Source of the DNA: Stutzerimonas stutzeri
Lineage (GTDB): Bacteria > Pseudomonadota > Gammaproteobacteria > Pseudomonadales > Pseudomonadaceae
NCBI RefSeq assembly: GCF_000590475.1
Contig: NZ_CP007441.1
Coordinates: 3,354,660-3,418,659 of the forward strand
Length of the DNA: 64,000 nt
Direction: 5' to 3'
This document shows, piece by piece, positions 51,854-61,595 of the stretch (its first letter is position 1; every line of letters starts with the position of its first letter). Both the position numbers and the translations under genes were made by a program. A model generated the notes under the pieces. That model made no database searches. It saw only the letters and a program-made list of their open reading frames with translations, and had not been told where the DNA came from.

Positions 51854-52741
51854 ATGCAACGCCTGACAGCCAAAGATTTTTCGCCCGAACTGCTCGAACT
51901 GTATGATTTTTATGCGCATGGCAAGCTCAGCCGACGGGAGTTTCTCGACCGCGCCACGGCCGTCACGTTCTGTGGCCTGACAGCTGTCGCCGTGCTCGAT
52001 GCCCTCATGCCCAACTATGCGCTCGCCCAGCAAATCGAGTTCACCGATCCGGATATCAAGCCGGAATATGTCACTTACCCCTCCCCCAACGGCCATGGCG
52101 AAGTCAGGGCTTACCTGGTACGTCCGGCGAATGTCTCCGGCAAGGTCCCGGGTGTCGTTGTGGTCCACGAAAACCGTGGGCTGAATCCTTACATCGAAGA
52201 CGTGGCGCGACGCGTGGCGAAAGCCGGATTCATCGCGCTCGCTCCGGATGGCCTGAGTTCGGTCGGGGGCTACCCGGGCAATGACGACAAGGGTCGTGAA
52301 TTACAGCAAACCGTCGACCCCGAAAAGCTCATGAATGACTTCTTCGCGGCTATCGAATGGTTGACGGCCCACGAGGAGACGACGGGCAAGGTCGGCATTA
52401 CCGGGTTCTGTTACGGAGGCGGCGTCGCTAATGCGGCCGCAGTGGCGTATCCGGAACTCGGCGCCGCAGTGCCGTTCTACGGTCGCCAGGCGGACGCCGA
52501 GGACGTGCCGAAGATCCAGGCGCCGCTCCTTCTGCATTACGGCGAACTCGACACGAGAATCAATGAAGGCTGGCCGGCCTATGAGCAAGCGCTCAAATCC
52601 GCCGGCAAAACCTACGAGGCCTATATCTATCCCGGCGCCAACCATGGCTTTCACAACGATTCGACGCCTCGCTACGACGAGGACGCCGCCAAGCTGGCGT
52701 GGGATCGCACCATCGAATGGTTCAAACGGCACCTGGCGTAG
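51854..52741 (+). CDS. yghX: dienelactone-hydrolase family protein, YghX-like, with Tat signal
   Basis: A 295-residue exported hydrolase. The N-terminus MQRLTAKDFSPELLELYDFYAHGK is followed by SRREFLDRAT, a twin-arginine motif, and a hydrophobic segment ending NYALAQ. The core EFTDPDIKPEYVTYPSPNGHGEVRAYLV..VVVVHENRGLNPYIEDVARRVA and nucleophile Cys in GITGFCYGGGVANAAA with His in GANHGFHND fit E. coli YghX. The physiological substrate is unknown. ATG 51854 has GGAGGAG 7 bp upstream. A short hairpin follows. Confidence 0.93.
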   Translation: MQRLTAKDFSPELLELYDFYAHGKLSRREFLDRATAVTFCGLTAVAVLDALMPNYALAQQIEFTDPDIKPEYVTYPSPNGHGEVRAYLVRPANVSGKVPGVVVVHENRGLNPYIEDVARRVAKAGFIALAPDGLSSVGGYPGNDDKGRELQQTVDPEKLMNDFFAAIEWLTAHEETTGKVGITGFCYGGGVANAAAVAYPELGAAVPFYGRQADAEDVPKIQAPLLLHYGELDTRINEGWPAYEQALKSAGKTYEAYIYPGANHGFHNDSTPRYDEDAAKLAWDRTIEWFKRHLA

Positions 52742-52764
52742 CACCGAGCCGGCTCGATCAAGGC

Positions 52765-52793
52765 TCGCTTGCGCAGAAGTTTGGCGCAAGCGA
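52765..52793. terminator. hairpin between convergent yghX-like gene and hrpA
   Basis: TCGCTTGCGC (52765-52774) and GCGCAAGCGA (52784-52793) form a 10-bp perfect stem with a 9-base loop in the 159-bp convergent gap. There is no U-tract, so termination would need Rho or simply pausing. Confidence 0.5.
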
Positions 52794-52900
52794 ACAACCG
52801 CCTGCTGAGCAAGCTGCGCGCATTCCGAACGGAGCTCGCCGCTAAGCAGCTACGGATTTCCAACCGCCAGTGTCAGCCGGTTGCAAACTGGGCTGCCCTG

Positions 52901-55900
52901 TCAGGGCTCGACCTGTCCCCACTGTTTGTTCAGCCGCTTGTCCGACACCGCTGTCTTCGTGCCTAGCTGCTGCGCCCACAGCGAGACGCGATATTCCTCC
53001 AACATCCAGCGGTACATCGCCAGCTCCGGGTCGCGTTTGCCTTCCTGCTGATGCTTCTTCAGGCGCGCCTGGTACTGCTCCCAATAACCGGCCAGTTCAC
53101 CGGACCAGACGCGGTCGCGTTGTAATTGCGCGCCGATCTTCTCCAAGCGTTGCTCGATGGCCTTGAGATAGCGCGGATATTCCTTGAGCCATTCGGCAGG
53201 TGTCTCGCGGACGAATCCGGGATAGACAAGATTACCGACCTGCGACTTGATGTCGTTCAGCGCCACGGCTTGGGCCAGGTCGATCTTGCCTTTGAAGCGC
53301 TTCTGCAGCCCATGCCAGAGTTTGAGAATTTCCAGCACCTGCCGTGCGAGACGTTCGGCATGTGGCGCCCAGTCACCACGCTTACGCTCCGCGAGCGCGG
53401 CCAGCGCAGCGCCATCGCGTGGTAGCTGGGCTTCACCCTCGAGGATGCAGCTGTCGAGGCTGGCCAGCAGGATGTCCTCGACCAGCGCATCCACTTTGGC
53501 CATGTCGCGGTAGAGCAATGCCATGTCGGTGAGGCCAGGAAGTTTGCTGCGCAGATACTTCGCCGGTTCGCTGAGTTGCTGCAACAACAGCCGCTGCAAG
53601 GCGCGGCGGTGCTGATAATCGGCTTCAGCCTGGGTCGGGAAACGGCCTTCCTTGACCACGCCGCTCTCTTCCACCAGCGCGGGATACACGGTCATCGACA
53701 ACCCCGCCATCTTCGCCTGAGCCTTTTCCGCCACCTGAGCGAAGGCCTTTGCTTCGACTGGCTTCTGCTCCGCCTTTTGCTGCGGTGGCGCCAAGGCGGC
53801 CTGGCTGGCCTCGGAGAAGCGCGCAGTGAGTTCGGCCAGGTCGCGCCCTTCGCCCAGATATTTGCCGCGGCCGTCGACCACTTCGATGTTCATCTTCAGA
53901 TGGCTGTCGAGCTGGCTCGCCGCCTCGCTCCATGCCTCTTCCGGCACGCGGACCCCGGTCATGCGCAACAATTCGCGGCCCAGCGCTTCGGGCAACGAAC
54001 CCTCACCGAAGCTGACTTTCGAAAGCGCAGCCTTGACGAAATCCGGCACCGGCACGAAGTTCTTGCGAATGGCCTTGGGCAAGTTGCGCACCAACGCCAC
54101 GGCCTTGGTTTCCAAGAGGCCGGGCACCAACCAGTCGAGTCGCTCGCTACGCAGTTGCGGCAACAACGGTGCCGGTACGCGCAGGGTCACACCATCACGC
54201 GGATGGTTGGGCTCGAAGTGATATTCAAGCGGCAGTTGCAGCTCGCCGATGCGCAACTGGTCCGGGTATTGCGCGCTGGTGACTTCACTGGCGTCGCGGG
54301 CAAGCACGTCCTCGTCACGCATGACCAGCAGTTCGGGATTCTTCGCGCTCTCGCGCTTGTACCAACTCTCGAAGCTGGCCGTCTGGTAGATATCCTGCGG
54401 CAAGCGCGCGTCGTAGTAGGCGAACAAGGTGTCTTCGTCGGCAATGATGTCGCGCCGACGGGCCTTGGCTTCCAGCTCGTCAAACAATTCCAGCAGCTCG
54501 CGATTGACGGTGAGCGCCTTGGCCCGGCTGTGCATCTCGCCCCGAACCAGCCCCTCACGGATGAACAGCTCGCGCGCCGCTGGCGGATCGACGGGGCCGA
54601 AATGCACCGGCCGTCGCGCAACGATGATCATGCCGTACAGGGTGACCTGTTCGAAGGCCACCACTTGGCCGCGCTTTTTCTCCCAATGCGGCTCGAAATG
54701 ATTGGTCTTGGTCAGATGCCTGGCCAGCGGCTCGATCCAGTCCGGCTCGATCTTCGCCACCATGCGCGCGAACAGCTTGGTGGTCTCCACCAGTTCGGCG
54801 GCCATGATCCAGTTGGGCTTCTTTCGGCCGATGACGCTTGACGGATGCACCCAGAAGCGCCGCTGACGCGCGCCGAGAAAGTCGCCCTCCTCGGTCTTGT
54901 GCCCAACCTGGCTAAGCAAACCGGAGAGGATCGCCTTGTGCACCGCGGCATAGCTCTTGGCGCGCTGTGCGGCCTCGCTGGCTTCGGCTTGCTGGGCGAG
55001 TTTGACGTTGACCTTCTTATCGGTGGTGAGCGCGATCCGGTCGCTGGCCGAGGCTCCGCCGCCGTCTTCCACCTTACGGGAGTCGACCTTTTTGCCGGCT
55101 CGCTGACCGGGTCCATCCGCTTCCTTGCGTTTGCCCAGGTTCAGCTCACGCACGATCAGGGTCAGCTGCCGGTGCGCATCGCGCCATTCGCGCAGCCGCA
55201 GATAGTTGAGGAAATTCTTCCGGCACCAGGTGCGCAAGGCATTGGAGCCGAGCGCCTGACGCTGTTCCTCGAAGCCGCGCCAGAGGTTGATCAGCGCGGC
55301 GAAATCCGAATCCGGGTCTTTCCACTGTGCGTGAGCCTGGTCGGCCTGCTGCTGGCGATCAGCGGGGCGTTCGCGAACGTCTTGCACCGAAAGCGCACTG
55401 GCGACGATCAACACCTCGGCCAGGCTGCCCATGCCCGCCGCCTCCAGCAACATTCGACCCAAGCGCGGATCGATCGGCAGACGCGCCAGTTGCCGCCCGA
55501 GCGGCGTCAGCTGATTCTCGCGGTTGACCGCCGAAAGCTCTTGCAACAGGTTGAAGCCATCGCTGATGGCTTTGCCATCCGGCGGCTCTATGAATGGGAA
55601 ATCCTCTATCTGGCCAAGCCGCAGGTGCAGCATCTGCAAAATAACGGCGGCCAGATTGGTGCGCAGGATTTCCGGATCGGTGAATTCAGGCCGAGAGAGG
55701 AAATCTTCCTCGCTGTAGAGGCGAATGCAAATGCCTGGCTCGACCCGCCCGCAACGGCCCTTGCGCTGATTGGCGCTGGCCTGAGACACGGCTTCGATCG
55801 GCAGTCGCTGGACCTTGGCGCGGTAGCTGTATCGGCTGATCCGCGCGGTGCCGGAGTCGATCACATAACGGATGCCAGGCACAGTCAGCGAAGTTTCCGC

Positions 55901-57001
55901 GACGTTGGTTGCCAGCACGATCTTGCGCCCCCCAGCGGGACGGAAAATCTTCTGCTGCTCGGCCGGCGTCAACCGCGCATAAAGGGGCAGCACCTCGGTA
56001 AAACGCAGATTGGCCCTGCGCAATACCTCAGCAGCATCGCGGATTTCACGCTCACCGGGCAGGAACACCAACACATCACCGGGGCGCTTGCCGATGCTCT
56101 TTTCATGAGCATCGATCTCATCCAGCGCGGCGAGAATGCCCTGGTCGACGGTGAGATCGTCCTCGACGCGGTTGCCGTCCTCGTCGACCTCCGCCGACAG
56201 CGGCCGATACCAGGTTTCAACCGGGTAGGTACGGCCGGAGACCTCGACAATGGGCGCCCCCGGGAGGCCGGCCCCGCCGAAGTGTTCGGAGAAGCGTTCC
56301 AGATCGATGGTTGCCGAGGTGATGATGACCTTCAGATCCGGGCGGCGCGGTAGCAACGTCTTCAGATAGCCCAGCAAGAAATCGATGTTGAGGCTGCGCT
56401 CGTGCGCCTCGTCGACGATGATGGTGTCGTATTTTTCCAGGAAGCGATCGTGCTGGGTCTCGGCCAGGAGAATGCCGTCCGTCATCAATTTGATCAGCGA
56501 GCTGTCCTTGCTCTGATCTTCGAAGCGCACCTGATAACCCACCAGCTCGCCTAGCGGCGTACCGATTTCCTCGGCCACCCGCGTCGCCACGCTGCGCGCA
56601 GCGAGTCGGCGTGGCTGGGTGTGACCGATCAGCCCGTGAACACCACGTCCGATCTCCAGGCAGATCTTCGGCAATTGAGTAGTCTTGCCAGAACCCGTTT
56701 CCCCGGCGATCACCAGCACCTGATGCTTTTCCAGCGCGGCCTTGATCTCGTCGCGCTTGGCAGCGATCGGCAGGCTGTCGTCGTAGCGCATAACGGGCAC
56801 GCTCGCTCGCCGCGCCTCGACCTTGGCAGCCGAGGCCTGGAAGCGCTCGATCCATTGCGCGAGGCGTTCATCCTCAATTGGCGAATCACCGGCCTTCTTG
56901 CGCAAGTCATGCAATTGACGGCGCAAGCGGTGCCGGTCGGCGTACATCGCTTGGTCGAGGTTTTTCAGAAGTTGTTCAAAGGCGGGCGTTGCGTCGGTCA
57001 T
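52901..57001 (-). CDS. hrpA: ATP-dependent RNA helicase HrpA
   Basis: A 1366-residue DEAH-box helicase. Walker A GETGSGKTT (100-108), motif II DEAH (197-200), SAT motif in ITSATIDLERF, motif VI QRKGRCGRVEPG and a C-terminal oligonucleotide-binding and DUF3418 part are all present. HrpA rescues stalled ribosomes by acting on mRNA in E. coli. The length is slightly above the E. coli protein (1300). ATG 57001 was chosen over an upstream extension of 11 codons. Several antisense frames within it are artefacts of high GC. Confidence 0.97.
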   Translation of the reverse strand: MTDATPAFEQLLKNLDQAMYADRHRLRRQLHDLRKKAGDSPIEDERLAQWIERFQASAAKVEARRASVPVMRYDDSLPIAAKRDEIKAALEKHQVLVIAGETGSGKTTQLPKICLEIGRGVHGLIGHTQPRRLAARSVATRVAEEIGTPLGELVGYQVRFEDQSKDSSLIKLMTDGILLAETQHDRFLEKYDTIIVDEAHERSLNIDFLLGYLKTLLPRRPDLKVIITSATIDLERFSEHFGGAGLPGAPIVEVSGRTYPVETWYRPLSAEVDEDGNRVEDDLTVDQGILAALDEIDAHEKSIGKRPGDVLVFLPGEREIRDAAEVLRRANLRFTEVLPLYARLTPAEQQKIFRPAGGRKIVLATNVAETSLTVPGIRYVIDSGTARISRYSYRAKVQRLPIEAVSQASANQRKGRCGRVEPGICIRLYSEEDFLSRPEFTDPEILRTNLAAVILQMLHLRLGQIEDFPFIEPPDGKAISDGFNLLQELSAVNRENQLTPLGRQLARLPIDPRLGRMLLEAAGMGSLAEVLIVASALSVQDVRERPADRQQQADQAHAQWKDPDSDFAALINLWRGFEEQRQALGSNALRTWCRKNFLNYLRLREWRDAHRQLTLIVRELNLGKRKEADGPGQRAGKKVDSRKVEDGGGASASDRIALTTDKKVNVKLAQQAEASEAAQRAKSYAAVHKAILSGLLSQVGHKTEEGDFLGARQRRFWVHPSSVIGRKKPNWIMAAELVETTKLFARMVAKIEPDWIEPLARHLTKTNHFEPHWEKKRGQVVAFEQVTLYGMIIVARRPVHFGPVDPPAARELFIREGLVRGEMHSRAKALTVNRELLELFDELEAKARRRDIIADEDTLFAYYDARLPQDIYQTASFESWYKRESAKNPELLVMRDEDVLARDASEVTSAQYPDQLRIGELQLPLEYHFEPNHPRDGVTLRVPAPLLPQLRSERLDWLVPGLLETKAVALVRNLPKAIRKNFVPVPDFVKAALSKVSFGEGSLPEALGRELLRMTGVRVPEEAWSEAASQLDSHLKMNIEVVDGRGKYLGEGRDLAELTARFSEASQAALAPPQQKAEQKPVEAKAFAQVAEKAQAKMAGLSMTVYPALVEESGVVKEGRFPTQAEADYQHRRALQRLLLQQLSEPAKYLRSKLPGLTDMALLYRDMAKVDALVEDILLASLDSCILEGEAQLPRDGAALAALAERKRGDWAPHAERLARQVLEILKLWHGLQKRFKGKIDLAQAVALNDIKSQVGNLVYPGFVRETPAEWLKEYPRYLKAIEQRLEKIGAQLQRDRVWSGELAGYWEQYQARLKKHQQEGKRDPELAMYRWMLEEYRVSLWAQQLGTKTAVSDKRLNKQWGQVEP

Positions 57002-57461
57002 GGACAGCCGTATGCGATTTCGTGAATGCCGCAATTGTCGCAGATTTGGCCCGCTGGCCGTAGGCGCATCGGGATGGGGACGACCAACGAACGGGGCAGA
57101 CCGCGCCGACGAATCGACGCGGCGAGTAAGCGCTTATCTGATTCAGCGGGCCCGTCTCGAGCGCTAGGCCGGCTCGCCTGCTCGGGCGTTCGGCCTGTGT
57201 CGACGCTTGCGCTGCCGTTGGTCGGTCACGAATAGTCCGACGACGCAGTAATGGCAAAAAAGCATTACATCGACAGCCGATTGAAAGCTTGTTATGCGCA
57301 AATGCTCCCCAGGTCCGTCTAACAGCCACGTCCGTCGGCTACGACTCAAGGCCGCCGGCAACGAGCCGATATACGCGAAACGAGCCTGCTGTTTGCCTGC
57401 ATTCATCAAGCCCCACCGATAACGATCGGCGTGACGTTCATGCGCCGAGGAGTACCCAAGA
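57002..57461. other. intergenic region between hrpA and chemoreceptor gene
   Basis: 460 bp with no convincing gene; short frames lack bias and family. It must hold divergent promoters for hrpA and the chemoreceptor. A short hairpin GTAATG/CATTAC (57248-57268) occurs. ACCGATAA at 57415-57422 resembles the -10 of flagellar sigma-28 promoters (GCCGATAA), 39 bp before the chemoreceptor start, but the -35 box is not clear. Confidence 0.35.
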
Positions 57462-59417
57462 ATGTTTATGCACCGTTCCGGCATTGCCGGACAGTTGGGC
57501 CTGGCCCTGTCGCTCGTTTTGACATTGGTCATTGCCGGTAGCAGCCTGTTTGCCCTGCGCTCGCTCGGCCAATCGACCGAGCATGCTCATCGTCAGCATC
57601 TGGCCAGCGAAGCGCAGCTGCTCGCCGGGCAACTCGCCAGCTTTCACCAGAGTTTGAGGTCAAGCACACAGCGCCTGGCCACGCTGTTCGAGCGACGGTT
57701 CGCCTCGGGCCTGACGTTGAGTCCGGCAACCAACGGGACGACGCCGTCGCTGTACCTGAACGGAGAACGCCTGAACGGCGACTTCACACTAGTCGATGAA
57801 TTCACCACGCTGACTGGCGGCGCCGCGACAGTATTCGCACGCACCGGTGATGACTTCGTGCGTGTCACGACTTCAGTCAAGAAAGAAGACGGCACCCGTG
57901 CCATCGGTACGCTGTTGGACCGCAAGCACCCCGGCTACGTCCTGTTGCTCAATGGGCAACCCTATGTAGGCCGTGCGACGCTGTTCGGTCGGCAGTACAT
58001 GAACCAGTACACCCCGGTGCGAGATGCCCGCGGCCAGGTGATTGCGGTGCTTTACGTCGGTTTCGATTACACCGATGAGCAGCACAACCAGCTCCAGAGT
58101 CTGGCGGCGTTCCGGATTGGCGAGGGCGGTTCGTTGGCCATCCGCGACAATACAAGCGGTTGGCTGGTGGAGCCGGCCGGCGCTGCTGCAGTCGACGAAC
58201 TCGACGCGCAACTGGCTAAAGCAGCCCCAACCCAGGCACTTGCATGGTCTGACGGCAGCGAAGAATTTCTCAGCCTGACGGCACCGGTCGATGGTGAAGG
58301 CATGCAAGTCGCTGCCACCCTGCCGAAAAAGGAAATCGACGCGTTGATCTGGAACGTCGGCTCCCAGCTCGCGCTCGGCAGCCTGCTAGCGCTGCTGCTG
58401 GCAGTGGCCGCAACCATCGTTCTGCTGCGCCATCGCTTGCGTCCGCTGGCGCGCCTGGTAGAGCAGGCCCACGCCTTCGGCCAGGGCAACCTCAAGGTTC
58501 GCGTTCCCGTGGTACGCCAGGATGAGATCGGCACGCTCTCGACCACGTTCAATCAGATGGCCGAGTCGCTCTCCGGAACCGTTACCAAGGTGCGCACCTC
58601 GTCCACCGACGTCACCCAGCGCGCCGATCAGTTGAACAAGCTGGCGACCGGCACCGAGCAGCGCTCTGCCGAACAGGCCACTCAGTTGGACACCATGGTC
58701 AGCGCCGTGCAGCAGTTCAGCACAACGGCCGGCGAAATCGCCAGCGGTATGCAACGCACCGAGCAACTGACGGTTGAGAACGTCACCCTGACGCAACAAG
58801 GCGCCGCGTCCATGCGCTCGGCCGCCAATGCGCTGAGCAAGATCGCCGACTCGCTCACATCAACCGGACAAGTGATCAACGGGCTCGGTGAACGGTCGCA
58901 GCAGATCGGCGGCATCGTCGGCGTTATCAGCGGCATCGCCGAACAGACCAACCTGCTGGCGCTCAATGCCGCCATCGAAGCGGCACGCGCCGGGGAACAG
59001 GGTCGCGGCTTCGCCGTGGTGGCCGACGAGGTGCGCAGCCTGGCGGCTCGCACCAGCCAGGCCACACAGGAAATCACCGGAGTGATCCATTCCGTTCAGG
59101 AAGAAACCACCCGCGCCATGGCGTCGATCGATGAGGGCAACCGCCTGATGAAAGACGGCCTCGCGCTCAATGGCACGGTGGCCGCGACGCTCGATGATAT
59201 CCAGACGCATACGGCGCAGACCCTGGACCAATTCGCCGAAATCGCCCGAGCCGCTGGCGAGCAAAGCGCTACCGCGTCGGTCCTCAGTCAGAACCTTCAC
59301 GCCGTCGCGCAGGACAACCAGTCCCGGCGCGAAGCCGGTGCCGAACTGGCCAATACGGCGCAGCAACTGAAAAGCCTGGCCGATGCCCTGGAACGCGAAG
59401 TCAATCACTTCAGCTGA
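57462..59417 (+). CDS. methyl-accepting chemotaxis protein with Cache domain
   Basis: A 651-residue transmembrane receptor. TM1 is about 10-32, a periplasmic Cache_3-Cache_2-like sensor about 40-290 (with SFHQSLRSSTQRLATLFERRF and GYVLLLNGQPYVGRATLFGRQYMNQYTPVRDARGQVIAVLYVGFDYT), TM2 about 296-320, HAMP about 322-375 (RHRLRPLARLVEQAHAFGQGNL), and a signalling hairpin tip IAEQTNLLALNAAIEAARAG at about 492-510. It relays a chemical signal to CheA. The ligand is unknown. GAGGAG lies 11 bp before ATG 57462; a weak sigma-28-like -10 lies upstream. Confidence 0.95.
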   Translation: MFMHRSGIAGQLGLALSLVLTLVIAGSSLFALRSLGQSTEHAHRQHLASEAQLLAGQLASFHQSLRSSTQRLATLFERRFASGLTLSPATNGTTPSLYLNGERLNGDFTLVDEFTTLTGGAATVFARTGDDFVRVTTSVKKEDGTRAIGTLLDRKHPGYVLLLNGQPYVGRATLFGRQYMNQYTPVRDARGQVIAVLYVGFDYTDEQHNQLQSLAAFRIGEGGSLAIRDNTSGWLVEPAGAAAVDELDAQLAKAAPTQALAWSDGSEEFLSLTAPVDGEGMQVAATLPKKEIDALIWNVGSQLALGSLLALLLAVAATIVLLRHRLRPLARLVEQAHAFGQGNLKVRVPVVRQDEIGTLSTTFNQMAESLSGTVTKVRTSSTDVTQRADQLNKLATGTEQRSAEQATQLDTMVSAVQQFSTTAGEIASGMQRTEQLTVENVTLTQQGAASMRSAANALSKIADSLTSTGQVINGLGERSQQIGGIVGVISGIAEQTNLLALNAAIEAARAGEQGRGFAVVADEVRSLAARTSQATQEITGVIHSVQEETTRAMASIDEGNRLMKDGLALNGTVAATLDDIQTHTAQTLDQFAEIARAAGEQSATASVLSQNLHAVAQDNQSRREAGAELANTAQQLKSLADALEREVNHFS

Positions 59418-59607
59418 AGGCTACATGGGCGCATGCACTTGGCGGGGCGCGACGTTCCGCTAATACCTCGGTCTGGATGAGCAGCGCTCACCAGCCGCAG
59501 CAGGTTACTTGCCGGACCGGTTTGGCATCCGGGTGTTACGTTGCTTTCGCCGAGATTTCAGCAGCCGATACCCGCAGGACATCGCTTCTGCAAAAATGGG
59601 TTGCCTG

Positions 59608-59636
59608 AAAAAAGAAACCCCGCCTATCGGCGGGGC
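59608..59636 (-). terminator. intrinsic terminator of fadD1
   Basis: On the minus strand CCCCGCC / GGCGGGG (59618-59635) with a 4-base loop is followed by TTTCTTTTTT (59617-59608). It lies about 50 bp after the fadD1 stop and is a canonical intrinsic terminator. Confidence 0.92.
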
Positions 59637-59684
59637 TCATATCGGAACCAGCCCCGTTTAAGGTGGGGTCCTGAATCGCGCTGG

Positions 59685-61373
59685 TTACTTCTTGCCGAGC
59701 TTTCTCAGCTCTTCGTCACGCAGTTCGCGTCGCAGGATCTTGCCGACGTTAGTGGTAGGCAGACTGTCACGGAACTCGACGGCTTTAGGGCGTTTGTAAC
59801 CCGTGACGTTGTCATGCATGTGCTGCATGACTTGCTCCTTGGTCAGGCTCTCGCCCGGCCTGACCACTACGAAGAGCTTGATTGCCTCGCCGGACTTATC
59901 ATCTGGCACTCCAATCGCGGCACACTGCAGCACACCCGGCAGCGTGGCGAGCACGTCTTCGAGTTCGTTGGGATACACGTTGAAACCGGATACCAGAATC
60001 ATGTCCTTCTTGCGGTCGACGATCCGCATGTAACCGTCGTCCTGGATGATTCCGATGTCCCCTGTCTTCAGCCAACCCTGCTCGTCGAGCACTTCGGCCG
60101 TGGCCTCCTGGCGCTGCCAGTAGCCCTTCATCACCTGCGGGCCTTTCACGCACAGCTCGCCGGTAGCGCCTATGGTCAGCTCGTTGCCATCCTCATCGAT
60201 GACCTTGCACTGCGTCGAGGGCATCGGGATACCGATGGTGCCGATCTGAATGCCGCCGAACGGATTGACCGACACCACCGGACTGGTTTCGGTCATGCCG
60301 AAGCCTTCGCAGATGGAACAGCCAGTCACCTGCTGCCAGCGCTCAGCCGCCGCCAGCTGCAAGGCCATGCCGCCGGAGAAGGTCGCCTTGAGCGCGGAAA
60401 AGTCCAGCTTGCGGAAACCCTCGTTGTTGCACAGCGCCACGAACAACGTGTTGAGACCGACGAAGCCGCTGAACCGATACTTGCTCAAATCCTTTACGAA
60501 AGCCGGAAGATCGCGCGGGTTGGTGATCAGTACGTTATGCGCGCCGATTAGCATCATCGTCATGCAGTGAAAGGTGAATGCGTAGATGTGATACAGCGGC
60601 AGAGGAGCGACCATGGTCTCGCAGCCATTGCCGAGTTCCGTCCCCATCAACCCACGACACTGCAGCATGTTCGCGACCAGATTGCGGTGGGTCAGCATGG
60701 CGCCTTTGGCAACTCCGGTGGTGCCACCGGTGTACTGCAGAACGGCGATATCGTCACCGCTCGGGTTGGCTTCGCTCGGCACCTTGCCACGCCCAAGGGC
60801 CATGGCTTCGTTGAATTTGACCGCCTTGGGCAGGTGGTAAGCAGGCACCATCTTCTTGACGTGCTTGACCACCGCATTGACCAGCAGTCGCTTGATGGTC
60901 GGTAGCATGTCGCCGACCTCGGTAACGACCACATGGCGAATCCCGGTCTTCGGCAAAACGTCTTCGGCCAGGTGGGCCATGTTGGCCAGGCACACCAGGG
61001 CCTTGACGCCGGAGTCGTTGAACTGATGTTCCATCTCCCGCGCGGTGTATAGCGGGTTGGTGTTGACCACGATCAGGCCGGCGCGCATGGCTCCGAAGAC
61101 CACGACGGGATATTGAATCAGGTTGGGCAGCTGAACCGCGATGCGGTCGCCCGGCTGCAGATCGGTGTGCTGCTGGAGATAGGCGGCGAATTCGCCGGAC
61201 AGCGTGTACAGCTCGCCGTAAGTCAGGGTCCTGCCGAGATTGCTGAAGGCCGGCTTGTCCGCGAAAAGCTCGCAGGACTGTTTGAGCACAGCCTGGATGT
61301 TCCGGTATTCATCGGGATTGATCTCGCTTTCGACCCCGACAGGATATTTATCCTTCCAGAAGTTATCGGTCAT
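59685..61373 (-). CDS. fadD1: long-chain fatty-acid--CoA ligase FadD1
   Basis: A 562-residue acyl-CoA synthetase that activates fatty acids for beta-oxidation at the inner membrane. The AMP-binding P-loop is VLQYTGGTTGVAKGAMLTH; EGFGMTETSPVVSVNPF and the FACS motif KTGDIGIIQDDGYMRIVDRKKDMILVSGFNVYPNELEDV are intact. ATG 61373 (MTDNFWKDKYPVGVESE) has AGGAG upstream, and the GTG three codons earlier is disfavoured. Position beside hrpA and a second FadD matches P. aeruginosa fadD1 (PA3299). It is 222 bp downstream of fadD2 on the same strand. Confidence 0.95.
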   Translation of the reverse strand: MTDNFWKDKYPVGVESEINPDEYRNIQAVLKQSCELFADKPAFSNLGRTLTYGELYTLSGEFAAYLQQHTDLQPGDRIAVQLPNLIQYPVVVFGAMRAGLIVVNTNPLYTAREMEHQFNDSGVKALVCLANMAHLAEDVLPKTGIRHVVVTEVGDMLPTIKRLLVNAVVKHVKKMVPAYHLPKAVKFNEAMALGRGKVPSEANPSGDDIAVLQYTGGTTGVAKGAMLTHRNLVANMLQCRGLMGTELGNGCETMVAPLPLYHIYAFTFHCMTMMLIGAHNVLITNPRDLPAFVKDLSKYRFSGFVGLNTLFVALCNNEGFRKLDFSALKATFSGGMALQLAAAERWQQVTGCSICEGFGMTETSPVVSVNPFGGIQIGTIGIPMPSTQCKVIDEDGNELTIGATGELCVKGPQVMKGYWQRQEATAEVLDEQGWLKTGDIGIIQDDGYMRIVDRKKDMILVSGFNVYPNELEDVLATLPGVLQCAAIGVPDDKSGEAIKLFVVVRPGESLTKEQVMQHMHDNVTGYKRPKAVEFRDSLPTTNVGKILRRELRDEELRKLGKK

Positions 61374-61515
61374 GAACCCCACTCCTAAGCGACAGCTTTA
61401 CTGCATATAGCAGCTGTTTTGTTGTGTTTTGTTAACTTTTGTACGGCAGTTCCGCGCAAAAGGCGGGGCGAGGTTAGCAGTTTTGCCACAGCCCGAACAG
61501 TGGCCCTGATGGGTA

Positions 61516-61556
61516 TGAACAAACACAAAGTGACTGAGACTACTTATTCAGTCACT
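61516..61556 (-). terminator. hairpin between fadD2 and fadD1
   Basis: AGTGACTGA (61529-61537) and TCAGTCACT (61548-61556) are perfect 9-bp arms, 10 bases apart. In the minus direction the stem is followed by TTTGTGTTTGTTC, so it can end part of the fadD2 transcript or act as a processing or attenuation point, leaving fadD1 with its own promoter. Confidence 0.6.
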
Positions 61557-61595
61557 CGACGCAAGCTTCCAGCGCCACGTTCCGTCCGCAAATAC

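Noticed and set aside
53576..56353. Plus-strand frames of 421 and 502 codons inside hrpA
   Set aside because: HrpA motifs are intact on the minus strand; the antisense frames contain repetitive Gln/His/Arg-rich sequence typical of shadow frames.
57391..57422. Full sigma-28 promoter before the chemoreceptor
   Set aside because: Only the -10-like ACCGATAA is visible; the -35 match and spacing are poor, so it is noted only as a weak element.
59541..60551. Plus-strand frame of 336 codons antisense to fadD1
   Set aside because: FadD1 motifs are intact; the frame crosses the fadD1 terminator and lacks a ribosome site.
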